From positions 1 to 61,176 of IMG/VR virus record IMGVR_UViG_3300025108_004851: DNA of 61,176 bases; one strand, 5' to 3'. The position numbers and the translations under genes are program-made. This document shows, piece by piece, positions 16,805-25,687 of the stretch. Below the pieces are notes generated by a model. That model saw only the letters and a list, made by a program, of their open reading frames with translations, was not told the origin of the DNA and searched no databases. Position 1 is the stretch's first letter. Each line of letters starts with the position of its first letter. The DNA comes from a virus.

Positions 16805-17167
16805 TTAGTCTGTCTTTCTAACTAGTTGAATAGAACGTCTCTTAACTCTTTTCTTAATTAAATTCTGTAGACTAGTAACAGGTCCGAACAAAATTTCTAC
16901 GTCTTTCATTGCAAAAGTTTTTAAGAAAGGATAAAACGGTTTCATCTCATGATGTAAAAACACATCGATAGGTAGCATACGATTAGATTCCCACCACCAA
17001 ATATTGCCAAGTTCTAAAAACTCACGTTTTAAATCTTTACTTCCGATCATATCGGCATCATAAAATGTAAGTATCTGGTTATCAGTGTTTACCACTATTC
17101 CAACATACTCGTTGCCAGCATATTTAATGCCTGTTAAAAATTCGATTTCGGTAGTTATTTCTGTCAT
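16805..17167 (-). CDS. conserved hypothetical protein (minus strand)
   Basis: 120 aa, with a distinctive WWWESNRMLPIDVFL segment (about residues 56-70) and a basic C-terminus (KKRVKRRSIQLVRK). Such proteins seem familiar from marine T4-like phages but have no assigned function. Convergent with the DnaE-like gene with no gap between stop codons. A GGTAAATA box lies 7 nt upstream of the ATG on the minus strand. Confidence 0.7.
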   Translation of the reverse strand: MTEITTEIEFLTGIKYAGNEYVGIVVNTDNQILTFYDADMIGSKDLKREFLELGNIWWWESNRMLPIDVFLHHEMKPFYPFLKTFAMKDVEILFGPVTSLQNLIKKRVKRRSIQLVRKTD

Positions 17168-17174
17168 GCAACTG

Positions 17175-17182
17175 TATTTACC
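17175..17182 (-). promoter_or_regulatory. probable late promoter box GGTAAATA
   Basis: Minus-strand GGTAAATA, 7 nt before the ATG at 17167; no RBS in between. It sits back to back with the plus-strand box at 17196. Confidence 0.5.
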
Positions 17183-17195
17183 AAATACAAAAACA

Positions 17196-17203
17196 GATAA
17201 ATA
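17196..17203 (+). promoter_or_regulatory. late promoter box GATAAATA, leaderless geometry
   Basis: GATAAATA, then cagtt, then ATG at 17209: 5 nt. No RBS exists between box and start. Confidence 0.8.
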
Positions 17204-17208
17204 CAGTT

Positions 17209-18027
17209 ATGAGCAACTTTACAGCAAAATTGTATTCTTTTGACACTATAGTGGATTTAGTGGCAACAGATACACAAATTATTTTGGATAACAGACCTAT
17301 GAACAATAGAAAATTAAAAGTCCATAAGGGTGTTAACAACGAATTACTTTTTAGCATCACAAATAAGGACAGAAAAAAAACAAACGTTTTTGCAGACAAC
17401 TTGTATGCATATATCGTCGCACCAACAAACAAAGGAAGGCTAGTCACTAAGCAATTAGTACATACGTCAGATGTTGGTGTTGTAAAACTAGTATTAACAG
17501 ACGGTGATCTACAGAATGTTAAGAAAGGGTTATATCATATGCACATTGTTAAGAATGATCAAAACGACCAAACCTACCTACCTTTGTACAGTGATCAACA
17601 AGGCAATGCTAGAATTGAAATAGAAGTAACAGACCAAGTAGTTCAAGATCCAGTTGCAACGCAAGAAGACCTTACATTCTTACAAACTGCAGATACTGAT
17701 ACTGGTGCTGATGCAAATGTTTATGTTTCTAATGCTATGTATGGTAACCTAGAAAAGAATTTTCAAAATTGTCAGCATACTGTAGCAGTATATCCTGCGT
17801 CTGCATACACAGGACAAGTAACAGTCCAGGCAAGCCTAATTGCAGGTGTACCAAATTCGGATGATACAAGCAACGATTGGTTTGATGTAAAACATATTGA
17901 TATGACTGCAAACACAAAAATTAGAACTGAAACTTTTACTGTCAGTGCTAATTGGATTAGAGTAGTTAGTAAGCCAACTGTGAGTGATACAACTGCTAAT
18001 TTAACTAAAGTTTTATTAAGAAACTAG
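17209..18027 (+). CDS. probable virion structural protein
   Basis: 272 aa, beta-rich. The N-terminal half (ILDNRPMNNRKLKV, then LYAYIVAPTNKGRLVTKQLV and KKGLYHMHIVKND) has the look of phage baseplate/fibre Ig-like or BppU-like N-terminal modules. The C-terminal half (HTVAVYPASAYTGQVTVQASL to WIRVVSKPTVSDTTANLTKVLLRN) looks like a carbohydrate-binding or discoidin-like sandwich. Late transcription from the 17196 box supports a structural role. Identity with a named protein is not established. Confidence 0.7.
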   Translation: MSNFTAKLYSFDTIVDLVATDTQIILDNRPMNNRKLKVHKGVNNELLFSITNKDRKKTNVFADNLYAYIVAPTNKGRLVTKQLVHTSDVGVVKLVLTDGDLQNVKKGLYHMHIVKNDQNDQTYLPLYSDQQGNARIEIEVTDQVVQDPVATQEDLTFLQTADTDTGADANVYVSNAMYGNLEKNFQNCQHTVAVYPASAYTGQVTVQASLIAGVPNSDDTSNDWFDVKHIDMTANTKIRTETFTVSANWIRVVSKPTVSDTTANLTKVLLRN

Positions 18028-18055
18028 TTGACATTTACATTAACTATGCTATAAT
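18028..18055 (+). promoter_or_regulatory. sigma-70-like promoter for primase
   Basis: TTGACA at 18028-18033 and TATAAT at 18050-18055 with TGC extension, spacer 16 bp. Five nt separate TATAAT from the ATG at 18061, so the transcript would be leaderless. Confidence 0.85.
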
Positions 18056-18060
18056 AACGC

Positions 18061-19035
18061 ATGGTCGAACACATTGTAGAATCTGTACATAGGTTATTAT
18101 TAGATAACTTACCCGTTAGAACGAATACTACTCCAAGTGGTTGGAGGACGTTTGATTGTCCTATGTGTTCTGATACAAGAAAACGTGCAGGTATTATTAC
18201 TGGCGGTCCTAAAATAAGTTATCATTGTTTCAATTGTAGTTATACTACAGGCTGGAGCCCTACTCCTCACTTAGGAAGAAAGTACAGAGAACTAGCAGAC
18301 AGGTTAGGTGCAGATTCTAAGACAATACATGACGTACAGATATCGCTTATGCAGAATAGTGAACTTTTACAAGACACTGACACAAACGATTATGTCTATA
18401 ACTTCAAAGCATTTGAAACAATTGAACTTCCAGAAAACACAGAAATGGTCGAATCATTACCTGACGGCAATCCGTTGAAAGAGTATGCCAGAGACAGAGG
18501 CATACTAGGTATGTATCCGCTACTGCATATAAATGACTTACCAAACAGAAAGAGAATAGTTGTTCCGTTTACATATAACAGCGAACTAATAGGTTGGACA
18601 GCAAGACATATTGCACCACCAGATAAAGAGACACCTAAGTACTTACATAATATGCCAAGTGGATATGTGTTTAACATTGATGCATTTGCAAACAACGATA
18701 GAGAGATTGTTATTGTTACTGAAGGAGTGTTTGATGCTATTATGATTGATGGCATTGCTGTACAAGGCAATCATGTAACACCAGAACAAGCACACTTAAT
18801 TGACAAGTTAGGAAAACGTGTTATAGTATGTCCTGATAAAGATGAAGCAGGTATTGAGTTAGTAGAACAGGCAGTTGTTTTAGGTTGGGAAGTAAGTTTT
18901 CCAGACTGGCACACAGACTGTAAAGATGCCGCAGATGCTGTACTTAGGTATGGTAGACTTGCAACAATAAACAGCATTATAAAAAATGCAACAAGTAACA
19001 AGATCAAGATTCAAGTAAAATCTAAGATGTTTTAA
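18061..19035 (+). CDS. 61: DNA primase (T4 gp61 type)
   Basis: 324 aa (T4 gp61 is 342 aa). It makes RNA primers on the lagging strand with the gp41 helicase. The N-terminal zinc ribbon has CPMCSD and CFNCSY pairs (Cys ligands about 35-38 and 56-59). The TOPRIM core shows VTEGVFDAI (catalytic Glu) and VICPDKDEAG (DxD-type metal site). The replicative helicase follows after one gene. No RBS is visible before the ATG; the promoter is immediately upstream. Confidence 0.92.
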   Translation: MVEHIVESVHRLLLDNLPVRTNTTPSGWRTFDCPMCSDTRKRAGIITGGPKISYHCFNCSYTTGWSPTPHLGRKYRELADRLGADSKTIHDVQISLMQNSELLQDTDTNDYVYNFKAFETIELPENTEMVESLPDGNPLKEYARDRGILGMYPLLHINDLPNRKRIVVPFTYNSELIGWTARHIAPPDKETPKYLHNMPSGYVFNIDAFANNDREIVIVTEGVFDAIMIDGIAVQGNHVTPEQAHLIDKLGKRVIVCPDKDEAGIELVEQAVVLGWEVSFPDWHTDCKDAADAVLRYGRLATINSIIKNATSNKIKIQVKSKMF

Positions 19036-19064
19036 CTAAGTAACTTAAAAGGAAAGTAATAAAT

Positions 19065-19772
19065 ATGGCACAAAATTTATATGTTGATGGTACAGAGATG
19101 ACACGAGGAGAGTTTTCTTGGGCAAATGTAGTAGCAACAAGTTTTGATGGTTTCCACAATATGGCTGAGCCATATAATAGTTCCGAAAGAATATTACAAT
19201 CCTTTTTTAATTTTATCAATGAAATAGGTGCTTTTGATGAAGAAGAATTTGTGAGAGATGTTAGAAACAATGTATTCATTATAGAATTTCCTAATCCTTA
19301 TAATCAAACACTTTGGATTCCAGAGTACGGCACACATGTAAATGTATGCGGTGATACTGGTAATCAATGGATAGCAGATGAGGAACTAAGGGCAAATCCT
19401 ACAGAACATTTTTTAGAACTAGTAAAACGTCAACATTTAAAATTAAATGCATGGACAGATTTACGTGGAGATACTGAAGTATATAACGATCAAGCAAAAG
19501 CAATTAACACAATAGCATTGTTTACTAGAGCATATCATTGTGTTGCTAGAATAATTGTTAGAGAAACATCACACTTGCCAGATGGTGATGTGTTAAGAAG
19601 TGTGTATCACCCATATATGACAACAAAGACACATTGGTATTTGAATATGCCGTCTAGTGTGTTATCTGAACATCATATGAGTGGAACATCGCCTACAGAA
19701 GAAGGACAAAAAGTATTTGGTAGGAATGTTGCTAAACGTTTAACCAGAGAAAACATTGTGGCTAAAAAATGA
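19065..19772 (+). CDS. hypothetical protein between primase and helicase
   Basis: 235 aa, with RBS ggaaag and ATG 7 nt after it. Mixed alpha/beta, rich in aromatic residues (FDGFHNMAEPYN, NQWIADEEL, YHPYMTTKTHWYLNMPSS). No catalytic signature recognised. It overlaps the helicase start by 4 nt (ATGA) and so is translationally coupled to it; a replication role is a reasonable inference from position only. Confidence 0.7.
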   Translation: MAQNLYVDGTEMTRGEFSWANVVATSFDGFHNMAEPYNSSERILQSFFNFINEIGAFDEEEFVRDVRNNVFIIEFPNPYNQTLWIPEYGTHVNVCGDTGNQWIADEELRANPTEHFLELVKRQHLKLNAWTDLRGDTEVYNDQAKAINTIALFTRAYHCVARIIVRETSHLPDGDVLRSVYHPYMTTKTHWYLNMPSSVLSEHHMSGTSPTEEGQKVFGRNVAKRLTRENIVAKK

Positions 19773-21148
19773 GTGAAATAAAAGAATACAACGAAGATAT
19801 ACAAAGACTGTTTATACAGTTTTTAATCAGTGATCATGATCTATTTGCAAGATGTCAAAACATTGTAAATGCAGATGCATTCAGTAGAAAGTTTAGACCT
19901 ACTGTTGATTTGCTGATATCTCATAGCAAAGATTATAATTCTATGCCTAACCTTGAGCAAATAAATGCAGTAGGTGGTATAGGATTTGAAGAAATACAAA
20001 ACATAACACCAGAGCATCAAACTTGGTTTATGGATGAGTTTGAAACTTTTTGCAGACACAAAGCAATGGAAACTGCAATCATTGAAAGCACGGACTTATT
20101 AGAGAAACAGGACTATGGAACTGTTGAACAAAAAATTAGAGGTGCAATGGAAGTAAGTCTTGTTAAAGACTTAGGACTAGACTACTTTGAAAATCCAAAA
20201 GAAAGATTAGAATGGATCAAGAAACAAAGTGGTGCAGTTAGCACAGGTTGGAAAGGAATAGATCAAAAGTTATATGGCGGACTAAACAGAGGAGAGATAA
20301 CAATCTTTGCTGGTGGTTCAGGTGCTGGTAAGAGTTTGTTCTTACAAAACTTTGGTGTAAACTGGAGTTTAGCAGGACTTAATGTTGTATATGTTAGTTT
20401 AGAACTTAGTGAACAGTTAATTAGTATGCGTTTAGATGGCATGGTTAGTGAATATGCCGCTAAAGATATTATGAAAAATATTGACGACGTAGATTTAAAA
20501 GTGCGTATGAAAGGCAAAAAAGCAGGTAAGTTTAGAGTTAAGTATATGAGTAGTGGTATTACTACTAACGATCTTAGAGCATTTTTGCGAGAGTATGAGA
20601 TACAATCGGGTGTTAAAGTAGACTGTTTATTGGTTGACTACTTAGACTTAATGATGCCTATAAGCGGAAAGATTAGTGCAGAAAACACATTTATTAAAGA
20701 TAAATTTGTATCTGAGGAGTTGCGTAACTTAGCACAAGAACGAGAGTTGCTAATGGTTACAGCATCGCAGTTAAACAGAAGTGCTGTAGAAGAAATAGAA
20801 TTTGACCATCACCATATTGCAGGTGGTATCAGTAAAATACAAACAGCAGATAATGTTGTGGGTATATTTACAAGTAATGCTATGCGAGAACGTGGCAGAT
20901 ATCAAATACAGTTTATGAAAACACGTTCTAGTAGTGGTGTTGGTAGTAAAGTAGACTTAAAATTTAATCCAGACACATTGCGTATCGAGGATTTAGACGA
21001 AGGCGACGAAGATACACTCACAATGACTACTAATACTTTAGTAGATCAACTCAAACGGACCAGCACAATTAACTCTGATGACTCGTCTGCACAGGATGTT
21101 GTAGAAGCAGGCCTACAGTTAAGAGACTTTCTGAAAAGTAAAAAGTGA
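19769..21148 (+). CDS. 41: replicative DNA helicase (T4 gp41, DnaB type)
   Basis: 459 aa (T4 gp41 is 475 aa). This is the hexameric 5'-3' helicase of the phage replisome. The N-terminal helical domain covers about 150 residues. The RecA-like core begins STGWKGIDQKLYGGLNRGEI. Walker A is AGGSGAGKS, Walker B is CLLVDYLDLM, followed by TASQLNRSA and KTRSSSGVG as in DnaB motifs H3/H4. Adjacent to the primase, with which it works. Confidence 0.95.
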   Translation: MSEIKEYNEDIQRLFIQFLISDHDLFARCQNIVNADAFSRKFRPTVDLLISHSKDYNSMPNLEQINAVGGIGFEEIQNITPEHQTWFMDEFETFCRHKAMETAIIESTDLLEKQDYGTVEQKIRGAMEVSLVKDLGLDYFENPKERLEWIKKQSGAVSTGWKGIDQKLYGGLNRGEITIFAGGSGAGKSLFLQNFGVNWSLAGLNVVYVSLELSEQLISMRLDGMVSEYAAKDIMKNIDDVDLKVRMKGKKAGKFRVKYMSSGITTNDLRAFLREYEIQSGVKVDCLLVDYLDLMMPISGKISAENTFIKDKFVSEELRNLAQERELLMVTASQLNRSAVEEIEFDHHHIAGGISKIQTADNVVGIFTSNAMRERGRYQIQFMKTRSSSGVGSKVDLKFNPDTLRIEDLDEGDEDTLTMTTNTLVDQLKRTSTINSDDSSAQDVVEAGLQLRDFLKSKK

Positions 21149-21154
21149 TAAATA
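21147..21154 (+). promoter_or_regulatory. late promoter box GATAAATA
   Basis: GATAAATA overlaps the helicase stop codon. About 27 nt of leader with an aaagga RBS follow before the ATG at 21182. It opens the internal-protein block. Confidence 0.8.
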
Positions 21155-21181
21155 CTCATAGTAATATCACAAAGGAATGAC

Positions 21182-21469
21182 ATGCGTAAAACAAGAAGCA
21201 TTTTAGAAGAATTAAATTCTATATCTGTTGACAGGTCAAAAGACTATGTTGTAGAGAATCGTGGCGAGCATGTTATTAATAGTGCAATTAACCTTATAGA
21301 GCAAATTGAAACCAATTATGATGACAAGATTGCTAAGGATTTAACTAATAGACTTATTAATAGTATTCGTAGTAAGGATACTAAAAAGTTTTCCCGTGGT
21401 ATTAAAAAAGTTATAAAAGAATCTCAAGGGAAACATAATGAAAATTTCGGAAGTAGTTCAACAGAATAA
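21182..21469 (+). CDS. small helical late protein
   Basis: 95 aa, predicted all-helical, basic at the C-terminus (KFSRGIKKVIKES). N-terminal MRKTRSILEELNSI is weakly like the capsid-targeting N-termini of the following genes. Its end overlaps the next gene by 32 nt. Similar short proteins occur in marine T4-like phages; role unknown, possibly head assembly. Confidence 0.65.
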   Translation: MRKTRSILEELNSISVDRSKDYVVENRGEHVINSAINLIEQIETNYDDKIAKDLTNRLINSIRSKDTKKFSRGIKKVIKESQGKHNENFGSSSTE

Positions 21470-22271
21470 GATTGTTGCTGAAGCAGAGCCTAGAGAGCCA
21501 GGTTGGCTCGAAAGAGCAGGTGATGTATACCGAACCATTGCAGGCGGTCAGTTCTTTGACAAAGTAAAAGCCACCCTTGGTGCAAACTTTGGTAATGAAA
21601 AAGCCAGATTAGAATACAACAACATAGTAATGAGCGGCGCATTAGTGCAAAGTTTTCTAGCAATTACTTCTGCAGGTGGTAATAAAAATCCAAATTCAGA
21701 AGACCTAGCACAGTTTTTAATTGATGCAGATATCAATCCAGATGCTATACAGATGGCATTTCAAAAAGTTACTCCAGGCAAAGCACCAGACCCTGAACCT
21801 GAATCTTCTGCTAATTCAATGGACCCTAATATAGACTACGATAAACCTGCATATCAAAGAAAAGCAGAAAAAGACAAAGAACAAGGGCAACAACCCGCTC
21901 CAGAGAGACCTAAGCAAAATCCTAGTTTTGACGGGGGAATTTTAGATGCAAACGGCAGGCTAATGCAACCTGAATCTGTAATTTACGAAGAAAACAAAGT
22001 TTTAAATAAAAAAGAAATATTAGGAATTGTTAAACAAGCAGTAACTAATGCTAGTGCTAAAGGAAGATTTAATAGCATAAGTATTCCTGCAAGTGCTAGA
22101 AATCCAGAACTTACAGCAAAACAGTTAGTACAGGCAGTCGCTAATGGCCAAAAACAAGATGCTACAGGTACTACAGGCCCAGGCGATGCTGAAGTTTATC
22201 AAGCAGTAAAAAATATAAAATCTATGAGTCCAGAACAAAGGGCTCAATTAACAAAAGAACTACAGGCTTAA
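21438..22271 (+). CDS. putative internal head protein with capsid-targeting N-terminus
   Basis: 277 aa. The N-terminus MKISEVVQQNKIVAE followed by Ala fits the T4 pattern of a short amphipathic capsid-targeting sequence ending in hydrophobic-x-Glu and cut by the gp21 prohead protease. The middle is a Pro/Glu/Gln-rich linker (PDPEPESS to PAPERPKQNP). The C-terminal about 100 residues are helical. A second possible targeting-like element is ENKVLNKKEILGIVKQAV. No enzymatic motif. It is the first of a run of such proteins to about 37.6 kb. Confidence 0.6.
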   Translation: MKISEVVQQNKIVAEAEPREPGWLERAGDVYRTIAGGQFFDKVKATLGANFGNEKARLEYNNIVMSGALVQSFLAITSAGGNKNPNSEDLAQFLIDADINPDAIQMAFQKVTPGKAPDPEPESSANSMDPNIDYDKPAYQRKAEKDKEQGQQPAPERPKQNPSFDGGILDANGRLMQPESVIYEENKVLNKKEILGIVKQAVTNASAKGRFNSISIPASARNPELTAKQLVQAVANGQKQDATGTTGPGDAEVYQAVKNIKSMSPEQRAQLTKELQA

Positions 22272-22276
22272 ACACT

Positions 22277-23152
22277 ATGCGTTTAATGGAAGTCACTCAA
22301 CAAAGGATTGACACTATCAATGAAAGTGGTAGTATGTCTGGCGTTGGTGCTATACATATCTCTGAAATAGAGCCTACATTAGATTATTTAGAAAAATCTT
22401 TGGGCATGGACTTAAAAAATAACGTACTAGGTTCCGTAGGTAAAAAAGAATTTTCAGGAGATATAGATGTTGCAATTGATGTCGAGCCTGAAGCAATGCC
22501 TGAACTATTAGACAAATTAAAAATAAATCCAGATATCATAGACATTGCTAAAAGTAGTGTGATTATGACAAAGGTTAAAATTGCCAAGTTTGATGCAAAC
22601 AAAACATGTGATAGAGCAAGGACAGGATATGTGCAACTAGACTTTATGCCAGGGAATCCGGGTTGGATGAAAACATATTATCATTCTCCTGCAGACGGTG
22701 AAAGTCAATACAAGGGTGTGTTTAGAAACATTTTGTTAGCAGTCATATGTGCATTATATGATAGAAAAGATTCTGCAGAACAAACAGAAGATGGCAGAAG
22801 TTTACAATCAGAGCAATACTTATTTTCACCCACAAAAGGTTTAGTCAGAGTTAGAAGAAATCCTGTGCCTAAAAAGAACGGCGAAGGTTACACTAAACAA
22901 AATAACAATGTTATTATAGACGGTCCTTGGTTAACACCAGATGAAATAGTAAAGGTATTAGGACTTGATAAGAAAGAAGATTTAAACAGTTACGAAAGTT
23001 TAAAAAGTGCAATAGAACAAAACTATCCAGCAGAACTCACAGCAAAGATACTAGACAGTTTTGCTAACAACAAGCAAGTACAAGACATCGGTGTTCCATC
23101 AGATTTACAAATACAAGAAGATGTATTAATGTACATGAGGAAACTGTCGTGA
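22277..23152 (+). CDS. nucleotidyltransferase-like protein with capsid-targeting N-terminus
   Basis: 291 aa. The N-terminus MRLMEVTQQRIDTINE before Ser resembles a head-targeting leader (possible cut after E16). The core matches the pol-beta nucleotidyltransferase superfamily: G52-S53, then EFSGDIDVAID with D62 and D64, and a third acidic residue at D122 in GYVQLDFMPG. Such enzymes transfer NMP to proteins, RNA or small molecules. The substrate is unknown. It overlaps the ligase-like gene by 4 nt. If packaged, it would be delivered with the DNA, as T4 Alt is (inference). Confidence 0.65.
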   Translation: MRLMEVTQQRIDTINESGSMSGVGAIHISEIEPTLDYLEKSLGMDLKNNVLGSVGKKEFSGDIDVAIDVEPEAMPELLDKLKINPDIIDIAKSSVIMTKVKIAKFDANKTCDRARTGYVQLDFMPGNPGWMKTYYHSPADGESQYKGVFRNILLAVICALYDRKDSAEQTEDGRSLQSEQYLFSPTKGLVRVRRNPVPKKNGEGYTKQNNNVIIDGPWLTPDEIVKVLGLDKKEDLNSYESLKSAIEQNYPAELTAKILDSFANNKQVQDIGVPSDLQIQEDVLMYMRKLS

Positions 23153-24279
23153 GATTTAGAGAAATAAAAACACTCATGGAAGCCGCAAGGATACAACATG
23201 CGGAAGATGTGATCTTTTGGGAAGGCTCTAAGGGTGCTATGCGAGTGGTTAATAGTCTCAAAAGTTTGGAGAAGAACGGTCACAAGGACGTGACAATTAA
23301 ATGGGACGGCATGCCTGCAGTTATATTTGGAAGAACGCCAGATGGACAATTTGTGTTCACAGACAAAAGTGGATGGAGTGCAAAAGGCTATAACGGTAAA
23401 ACAACTTCAGCAGAAGAAGTTAAGAATATGTTTTTATCACGTAGCGGCGGTGCAAAAAGAGAAGACCCTGCACAAATAGAATTTGCTAATACTATGGCAG
23501 ACTTATTTAATCAGTTTGAATTAATTGTTCCTGATGATTACTCAGGATTTTTTAAGGGAGACTTGTTGTACAGTCAAACACCACCAGTTGTAAATAACAA
23601 TTTTGTGTTTGAGCCTAATATTGTTGAATACGCAGTAGATGTGCAATCAGAATTAGGACAAAAAATTAGACAAAGTAATGCAGGTATAGTTATACATAGA
23701 ATGATAGATGAACAAGGTAATGAAACACCTTTACAGGACTATGATATATTTACAGGTAACAATGTATTAGTTGTTCCGCCTATTAGTGTTGAGAGTCCTG
23801 CACAAAAGATTAGTCCCGCACTTAACAAATTAGAAGAACTTGTAACAAAAAATGCTACATTAATAGATGAGCTATTGAATCCAACAGAACTTTCGATGCT
23901 TAAAATGACAGACTTTCCACAGATACTGTATAGGTATATAAACTCTAAAGTAGATACAGGACTTGATGGGTTAGGCATAGACTTTATAGATTGGCTACAA
24001 ACATCTAATGTAAGCGGTGTTAAGCAACAACGTATTTCAGATTATATACAAAAGCATGGCAGAGCGTATGCGGCAATGTGGAAAACAGTTTCATCGATTA
24101 TGCAAGTAAAAGACAAAATTATATCTCAGTTTGAGAACCAAGGTGGCGATATACAACAACGTATTACAGGGCACACCACAAACAGTGGCGAAGGATATGT
24201 ATTAGCACATCCTGAAGGTGATATTAAGTTAGTGCCGAGAGCAACATTTAGTGCGGCAAACAGGGCGGTATCCAGATAA
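23149..24279 (+). CDS. ligase/capping-type covalent nucleotidyltransferase-like internal protein
   Basis: 376 aa. The N-terminus MRFREIKTLME before Ala fits the head-targeting pattern. The remainder has the motif order of the ATP-grasp-unrelated ligase/capping superfamily: motif I IKWDG with K51, possibly motif III FTDKSG, FKGDLLY near residue 136, GIVIHR near 180, EGYVLAHPEG (E348-G349) as motif IV, and DIKLVPR with K360 as motif V. Families like this occur as uncharacterised proteins in marine T4-like phages. Enzymatic activity is not established; the spacing of late motifs is longer than in DNA ligases. Confidence 0.6.
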   Translation: MRFREIKTLMEAARIQHAEDVIFWEGSKGAMRVVNSLKSLEKNGHKDVTIKWDGMPAVIFGRTPDGQFVFTDKSGWSAKGYNGKTTSAEEVKNMFLSRSGGAKREDPAQIEFANTMADLFNQFELIVPDDYSGFFKGDLLYSQTPPVVNNNFVFEPNIVEYAVDVQSELGQKIRQSNAGIVIHRMIDEQGNETPLQDYDIFTGNNVLVVPPISVESPAQKISPALNKLEELVTKNATLIDELLNPTELSMLKMTDFPQILYRYINSKVDTGLDGLGIDFIDWLQTSNVSGVKQQRISDYIQKHGRAYAAMWKTVSSIMQVKDKIISQFENQGGDIQQRITGHTTNSGEGYVLAHPEGDIKLVPRATFSAANRAVSR

Positions 24280-25103
24280 TGGAGTTAACACTAGTAAATC
24301 AAGAGTTAGCAGAAGCAAGACTGTTTAGATATTCTAGAAGTTTTGGTGCTTTTACAGGAAGACAAGTCGCTGACTTAATGTTTCTAAATACATTAGTATT
24401 ACAATTATTGTTTTTAGACGATAAAACAGTTAAGAAAGCAATGAGTTATGCAAAACTAACAGCATCTTATGGTTCATTTTCTTTATTTAGAACAGCGGCA
24501 ACAGACTTATATTTGTTGGCTTATGCTTTAAATTATCCAGATAATAGAAACATGAAATTTTCAAAGCACGTTGAAAGTTTATCATTTCTAAAAACACTAC
24601 AGTTTGATCACAAGATGTTTTTAAGGTATATGCGTATGGTTGCTCAAGCACATAATGATAAGCAATATGCAACTACATATTTTTACAGATTAGAAACACA
24701 ACTTAAAATACGTGATTCTCGTTACAAAAGGTGGCGAAGATTGATAAGTACATATAGTACTTTAAAATTTGCACAAAAGAATGCCTTGATTGCTCAAATA
24801 TTATTTGAAATCAAAAGGCAAGGTGGCGGAGCAGGTAGAGGTTCAGAGCTTGTTCCTGCATTAGAACCATTCCTCAAAAAGAGAGGTTATAGCAATTCTG
24901 ATAGTCAGTTACAAAAGCAAGTTGATAAAGCAAACAGCACATCTTTTGCTAAAAGAGCCGCAGGTACTGTAGCAGGTGCTATAGCAGGTAAATATGCAGT
25001 AGATAAATTTGCAAAAGCAAAACCATCTACACAAAAGAAGATAGGCACAGGTATAGGAGCAATAGCAGGTTACTGGGCTAGTGGAAGGAAGAAACAAAAA
25101 TGA
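24279..25103 (+). CDS. internal head protein candidate with C-terminal glycine zipper
   Basis: 274 aa. Starts MELTLVNQELAE then AR, a good gp21-type site at E12. The main part is helical and basic. The C-terminal 60 residues contain AAGTVAGAIAGKYAVDKF and GTGIGAIAGYWASG, two glycine-zipper hairpins of the kind that insert in or span membranes. The protein ends KKQK. A packaged membrane-active protein could help DNA passage across the inner membrane (inference). Overlaps neighbours by 1-4 nt. Confidence 0.6.
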   Translation: MELTLVNQELAEARLFRYSRSFGAFTGRQVADLMFLNTLVLQLLFLDDKTVKKAMSYAKLTASYGSFSLFRTAATDLYLLAYALNYPDNRNMKFSKHVESLSFLKTLQFDHKMFLRYMRMVAQAHNDKQYATTYFYRLETQLKIRDSRYKRWRRLISTYSTLKFAQKNALIAQILFEIKRQGGGAGRGSELVPALEPFLKKRGYSNSDSQLQKQVDKANSTSFAKRAAGTVAGAIAGKYAVDKFAKAKPSTQKKIGTGIGAIAGYWASGRKKQK

Positions 25104-25642
25104 AAATATTTGAAATAATAAACGAGTTAGACGGAAAGGATGTTGATCTTAAACCAGATACTGGACGTAATTTTTCAAGTGGTGGACAAAGTTCAGAGAT
25201 AAACCAAAACGACCTAAGAGATATGAAAATTGCATATAGAAAAAATCCACAGTTTGTGGCATTAGTTATGCAAGGACTAGCACAACCTCATATTAAAACA
25301 GTTGCTCAAGCAGTACAATGGGCACAGAACGAAGTAGTAGCAGGCAATGACGCTAAACCATCCGATACTAAATTACCAACATCAGGACCTGCTAAACAAA
25401 ATCCTCGATGGTGGGACGATGCTCAACTTAGTGTTAGCAAGTCTAAAAATAAAGATTTTGGCAAGAATTATAGTTCAAGCGGCAGTAAACGAGGTAAACT
25501 TAGCGATCTTATTCCAGGCATGGATAAGGTAAAAGACAAAATTGCTGATTTAAAAAATTATACAAAAAATAAAACAGGTTTTGACATAGACGGTGCTGAT
25601 AGCAGTTCTAGTAGAGCCGCTGATTACTTAAAAGGCAAATAA
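25100..25642 (+). CDS. putative internal head protein
   Basis: 180 aa. The N-terminus MKIFEIINE is a compact capsid-targeting-like leader, with possible cut after E9. The rest is hydrophilic: NPQFVALVMQGLAQPHIKTVAQAVQWA forms one helical segment, followed by a Lys/Ser-rich low-complexity tail. No enzyme motif. Last gene before the hairpin and late promoter at 25654-25682. Confidence 0.55.
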   Translation: MKIFEIINELDGKDVDLKPDTGRNFSSGGQSSEINQNDLRDMKIAYRKNPQFVALVMQGLAQPHIKTVAQAVQWAQNEVVAGNDAKPSDTKLPTSGPAKQNPRWWDDAQLSVSKSKNKDFGKNYSSSGSKRGKLSDLIPGMDKVKDKIADLKNYTKNKTGFDIDGADSSSSRAADYLKGK

Positions 25643-25653
25643 GCCACTACATA

Positions 25654-25682
25654 TTACATACTCACCGTATGTAAGATAAGTA
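25654..25682 (+). promoter_or_regulatory. hairpin followed by late promoter box GATAAGTA
   Basis: An 8-bp inverted repeat (ttacatac, loop tcacc, gtatgtaa; 25654-25674) abuts GATAAGTA at 25675-25682. The box is exactly 5 nt (ttagc) from the ATG at 25688, a leaderless arrangement. Confidence 0.65.
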
Positions 25683-25687
25683 TTAGC

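Noticed and set aside
22277-23152. Nucleotidyltransferase as a CRISPR- or CBASS-type cyclase
   Set aside because: The G-S / D-x-D / D core fits the wider superfamily, but no cyclase-specific neighbours or effectors occur nearby.
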